A DNA stretch of 15,378 bases from contig JAGLXI010000165.1 of assembly GCA_023132995.1 (NCBI GenBank), forward strand, positions 1 through 15,378, read 5' to 3'. The notes beneath the pieces were generated by a model. The model did not search any database and was not told where the DNA came from. It worked only from the letters and a program-made list of their open reading frames with translations. This document shows, piece after piece, positions 14,032-15,378 of the stretch (its first letter is position 1; the number at the start of each line of letters is the position of its first letter). Position numbers and translations under genes: made by a program. This DNA is from Candidatus Zixiibacteriota bacterium (GTDB lineage Bacteria; Zixibacteria; MSB-5A5; GN15; FEB-12).

Positions 14032-14661
14032 ATGTTTGGTGCCGACTTCATACAACGCGCTATCCTTGCCGCTCCGGCAATTCTGTTCGCGCTGACCGTG
14101 CATGAGTTTTGCCATGCCTGGACCGCTCTTCGGTTCGGCGATACTACGGCACGCGACATGGGGCGGCTGACGCTCAACCCGCTGGCGCACCTGGATCTGT
14201 TCGGGACGCTCATGATGTTTATCTCGCAGTTCCGATTCGGATGGGCCAAGCCGGTGCCGGTCAATCCCATGAACCTTCGCGGTAATCCGCGCGTCGCCGA
14301 CTTCTGGATATCAGCCGCCGGGCCGCTTTCCAACCTGGCGCTGGCTTTTCTCTTCGGCATGATCTTTCGCATCGTCGGCGGCATGTCCATCCAGTTGCCC
14401 CAGGGTGTCTACATGTTCCTGTTTCTGTCGGTGATGATAAACGTATCCCTGGCGTTTTTCAACGTGCTGCCGCTCTACCCGCTGGACGGCTCCCATATAC
14501 TGAGAAACCTGCTGCCACCCGAATATGAGCCGACCCTCAACAAGATCGAGAGATTCTCTCCCATCATCCTGATTGCGCTCATCGTCGTCGGTGGATTCTG
14601 GAAAATCCTCGGGCCGTTTATTTCGGTGTTTGTATATATCTTCTCGGGAATCCGGATATAG
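14032..14661 (+). CDS. Site-2-type intramembrane metalloprotease, peptidase family M50B
   Basis: A 209-residue polytopic membrane protein, the compact M50B form without a PDZ domain. The zinc motif HEFCH (24-28) lies in the first membrane helix, and the third ligand is Asp152 in NVLPLYPLDGS (144-154). NPLAHLDLFGTL (49-60), FGWAKPVPVNPMNLRGNPR (69-87) and SAAGPLSNLALA (94-105) are family signatures. About five to six hydrophobic segments are visible. Relatives cleave membrane-bound substrates, for instance in sporulation or stress signalling, but the substrate here is unknown. GAGGG (14023-14027) precedes the ATG by 4 bases. The next gene begins 4 bases after its stop, so the two are probably co-transcribed. 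Confidence 0.92.
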   Translation: MFGADFIQRAILAAPAILFALTVHEFCHAWTALRFGDTTARDMGRLTLNPLAHLDLFGTLMMFISQFRFGWAKPVPVNPMNLRGNPRVADFWISAAGPLSNLALAFLFGMIFRIVGGMSIQLPQGVYMFLFLSVMINVSLAFFNVLPLYPLDGSHILRNLLPPEYEPTLNKIERFSPIILIALIVVGGFWKILGPFISVFVYIFSGIRI

Positions 14662-14665
14662 AACC

Positions 14666-15349
14666 ATGGCGCGAATAACCGCCCGGCCTGCCATTATGGC
14701 GATCTGTCTGCTGGTTGTGGGCTGCGCTCCCACTTACAAAGCTCCACCGATGCACGAGCAGACTGCGAAGACAGCTTCGACCGGGAAAGTCAAGGTCGAC
14801 GCCTACCTGTTCAACGCCAGGCTCCGTCGGGACGGCAAGCCGACCTCGTTTCGCCTGGAACTCTTGCAGACCGATTCTGCGGTTGTGTTGGGTGGGCGCG
14901 GGTATTTGGGGCGGGGCGCTCTCAAGGGGCGCATGACGGCCGACTCGCTGGAGATCTACTTCCCGGCGACCAACGAATACCTGTACGAATCGGTAGCCGA
15001 CATGGTCGTTTCCTCATTTTGTCCCGGCCGTATGCAGGGGCTGAACCTGATGAGACTGCTGCGCCGGTTGCCTCAGGCGAGCGACTTCAATGTGGACGCC
15101 ACCCTGGAACGCGACGACAGCGACCGGAAGCGGCCGCGCTTTTCTCTCTCGTGGCCGGATTGCCCCTGGCGGTTGCAGCTTGCATACAATCGGCAGAAGA
15201 CAAGCTGGCGGCTACAGGAAATCCGCTTTGATGACGGCGAAAAGACCAGCTTCACGGCCAAACGGCGCTCTTTCAAAGAACAGACCGCCGTGACACGAAA
15301 GAGACTGAAGCCGGCTGTCCCAGTCGACGCTGTTCGCGTAAGCCCCTAA
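14666..15349 (+). CDS. Predicted small lipoprotein of unknown function
   Basis: A 227-residue protein with a lipoprotein signal: basic MARITARP, a hydrophobic stretch, and the lipobox VVGC with Cys20 as the lipidated residue. The residue after Cys is Ala, which in the known enterobacterial rule favours the outer membrane. The mature part (about 38-195) shows alternating beta-strand patterns (KVKVDAYLFNARLRRDG, SFRLELLQTDSAVVLGGRG, LQLAYNRQKTSWRLQEIRF). These recall the LolB/DUF4292-type curved beta-sheet fold seen in outer-membrane lipoproteins, but this is an inference. The start at ATG 14666 is chosen because an upstream in-frame ATG (14573) would lack a signal peptide and lie within the protease gene. 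It follows that gene by 4 bases, suggesting a shared envelope role. Confidence 0.75.
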   Translation: MARITARPAIMAICLLVVGCAPTYKAPPMHEQTAKTASTGKVKVDAYLFNARLRRDGKPTSFRLELLQTDSAVVLGGRGYLGRGALKGRMTADSLEIYFPATNEYLYESVADMVVSSFCPGRMQGLNLMRLLRRLPQASDFNVDATLERDDSDRKRPRFSLSWPDCPWRLQLAYNRQKTSWRLQEIRFDDGEKTSFTAKRRSFKEQTAVTRKRLKPAVPVDAVRVSP

Positions 15350-15378
15350 ATCCCCGCAGGTTATACGAGTGTTACCGC

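Noticed and set aside
13713..14390. A 225-codon minus-strand frame across the mpg-M50 junction
   Set aside because: It is antisense to two well-supported genes and shows no domain or ribosome site.
14573..14665. Earlier start for the terminal lipoprotein
   Set aside because: It overlaps the protease gene and would bury the signal peptide and lipobox.
1..15378. tRNA, rRNA, CRISPR array, transposon or phage genes
   Set aside because: No cloverleaf, regularly spaced repeats, transposase or integrase motifs were seen on either strand.

Overview
The window is bacterial chromosome with dense, mostly core-metabolism coding. It suggests an uncultured, moderately GC-rich, diderm (Gram-negative-type) bacterium. 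The evidence is two lipoprotein signal peptides, a BACON/fibronectin-III/PPC-type surface protein, strong Shine-Dalgarno sites and classical -35/-10 promoters. The gene set (eukaryote-like type I citrate synthase, ATP-type PEP carboxykinase, long secreted FN3/PPC lipoprotein) would fit the FCB-like or candidate-phylum groups such as Zixibacteria. That placement is a low-confidence inference from sequence style, not from a marker gene.

Layout. The left edge (1-123, +) is the last 40 codons of a sensor histidine kinase. It converges on a 930-residue lipoprotein gene (227-3019, -) across a short spacer holding two hairpins and a repeat-like stretch. Next, all on the minus strand, are citrate synthase (3206-4486) with a clear promoter and terminator, a GlcD-type FAD oxidase (4643-6010), an FmdB-type zinc ribbon protein (6098-6412), and a tight operon read in the order prfB, pta, aspartate aminotransferase, pckA (11560 down to 6538). 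The right side reads on the plus strand: a metallo-beta-lactamase-fold hydrolase, a PHP-family phosphoesterase, 3-methyladenine DNA glycosylase, an M50 site-2-type protease and a small lipoprotein.

How the genes fit together. Citrate synthase joins oxaloacetate to acetyl-CoA. Pta interconverts acetyl-CoA and acetyl phosphate. The aminotransferase links oxaloacetate to aspartate, PEPCK links oxaloacetate to PEP, and the GlcD-like protein oxidises a 2-hydroxyacid. The left-centre is therefore an acetyl-CoA/oxaloacetate node cluster, with release factor 2 as the first gene of its main operon.

Main observations: (1) prfB carries a textbook programmed +1 frameshift site, so its true start lies upstream in another frame. 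(2) A TGTGA-N6-TCACA site sits just downstream of a consensus promoter for citrate synthase, and a near-identical site lies upstream of the prfB-pta-aat-pckA promoter, suggesting one CRP-type regulator over both units. (3) A nested inverted repeat with a side hairpin occupies the leader of the M50 protease gene and may be a structured RNA. (4) The large lipoprotein stops abruptly at what looks like the start of a second PPC domain. No tRNA, rRNA, CRISPR array, transposase or phage gene was seen.
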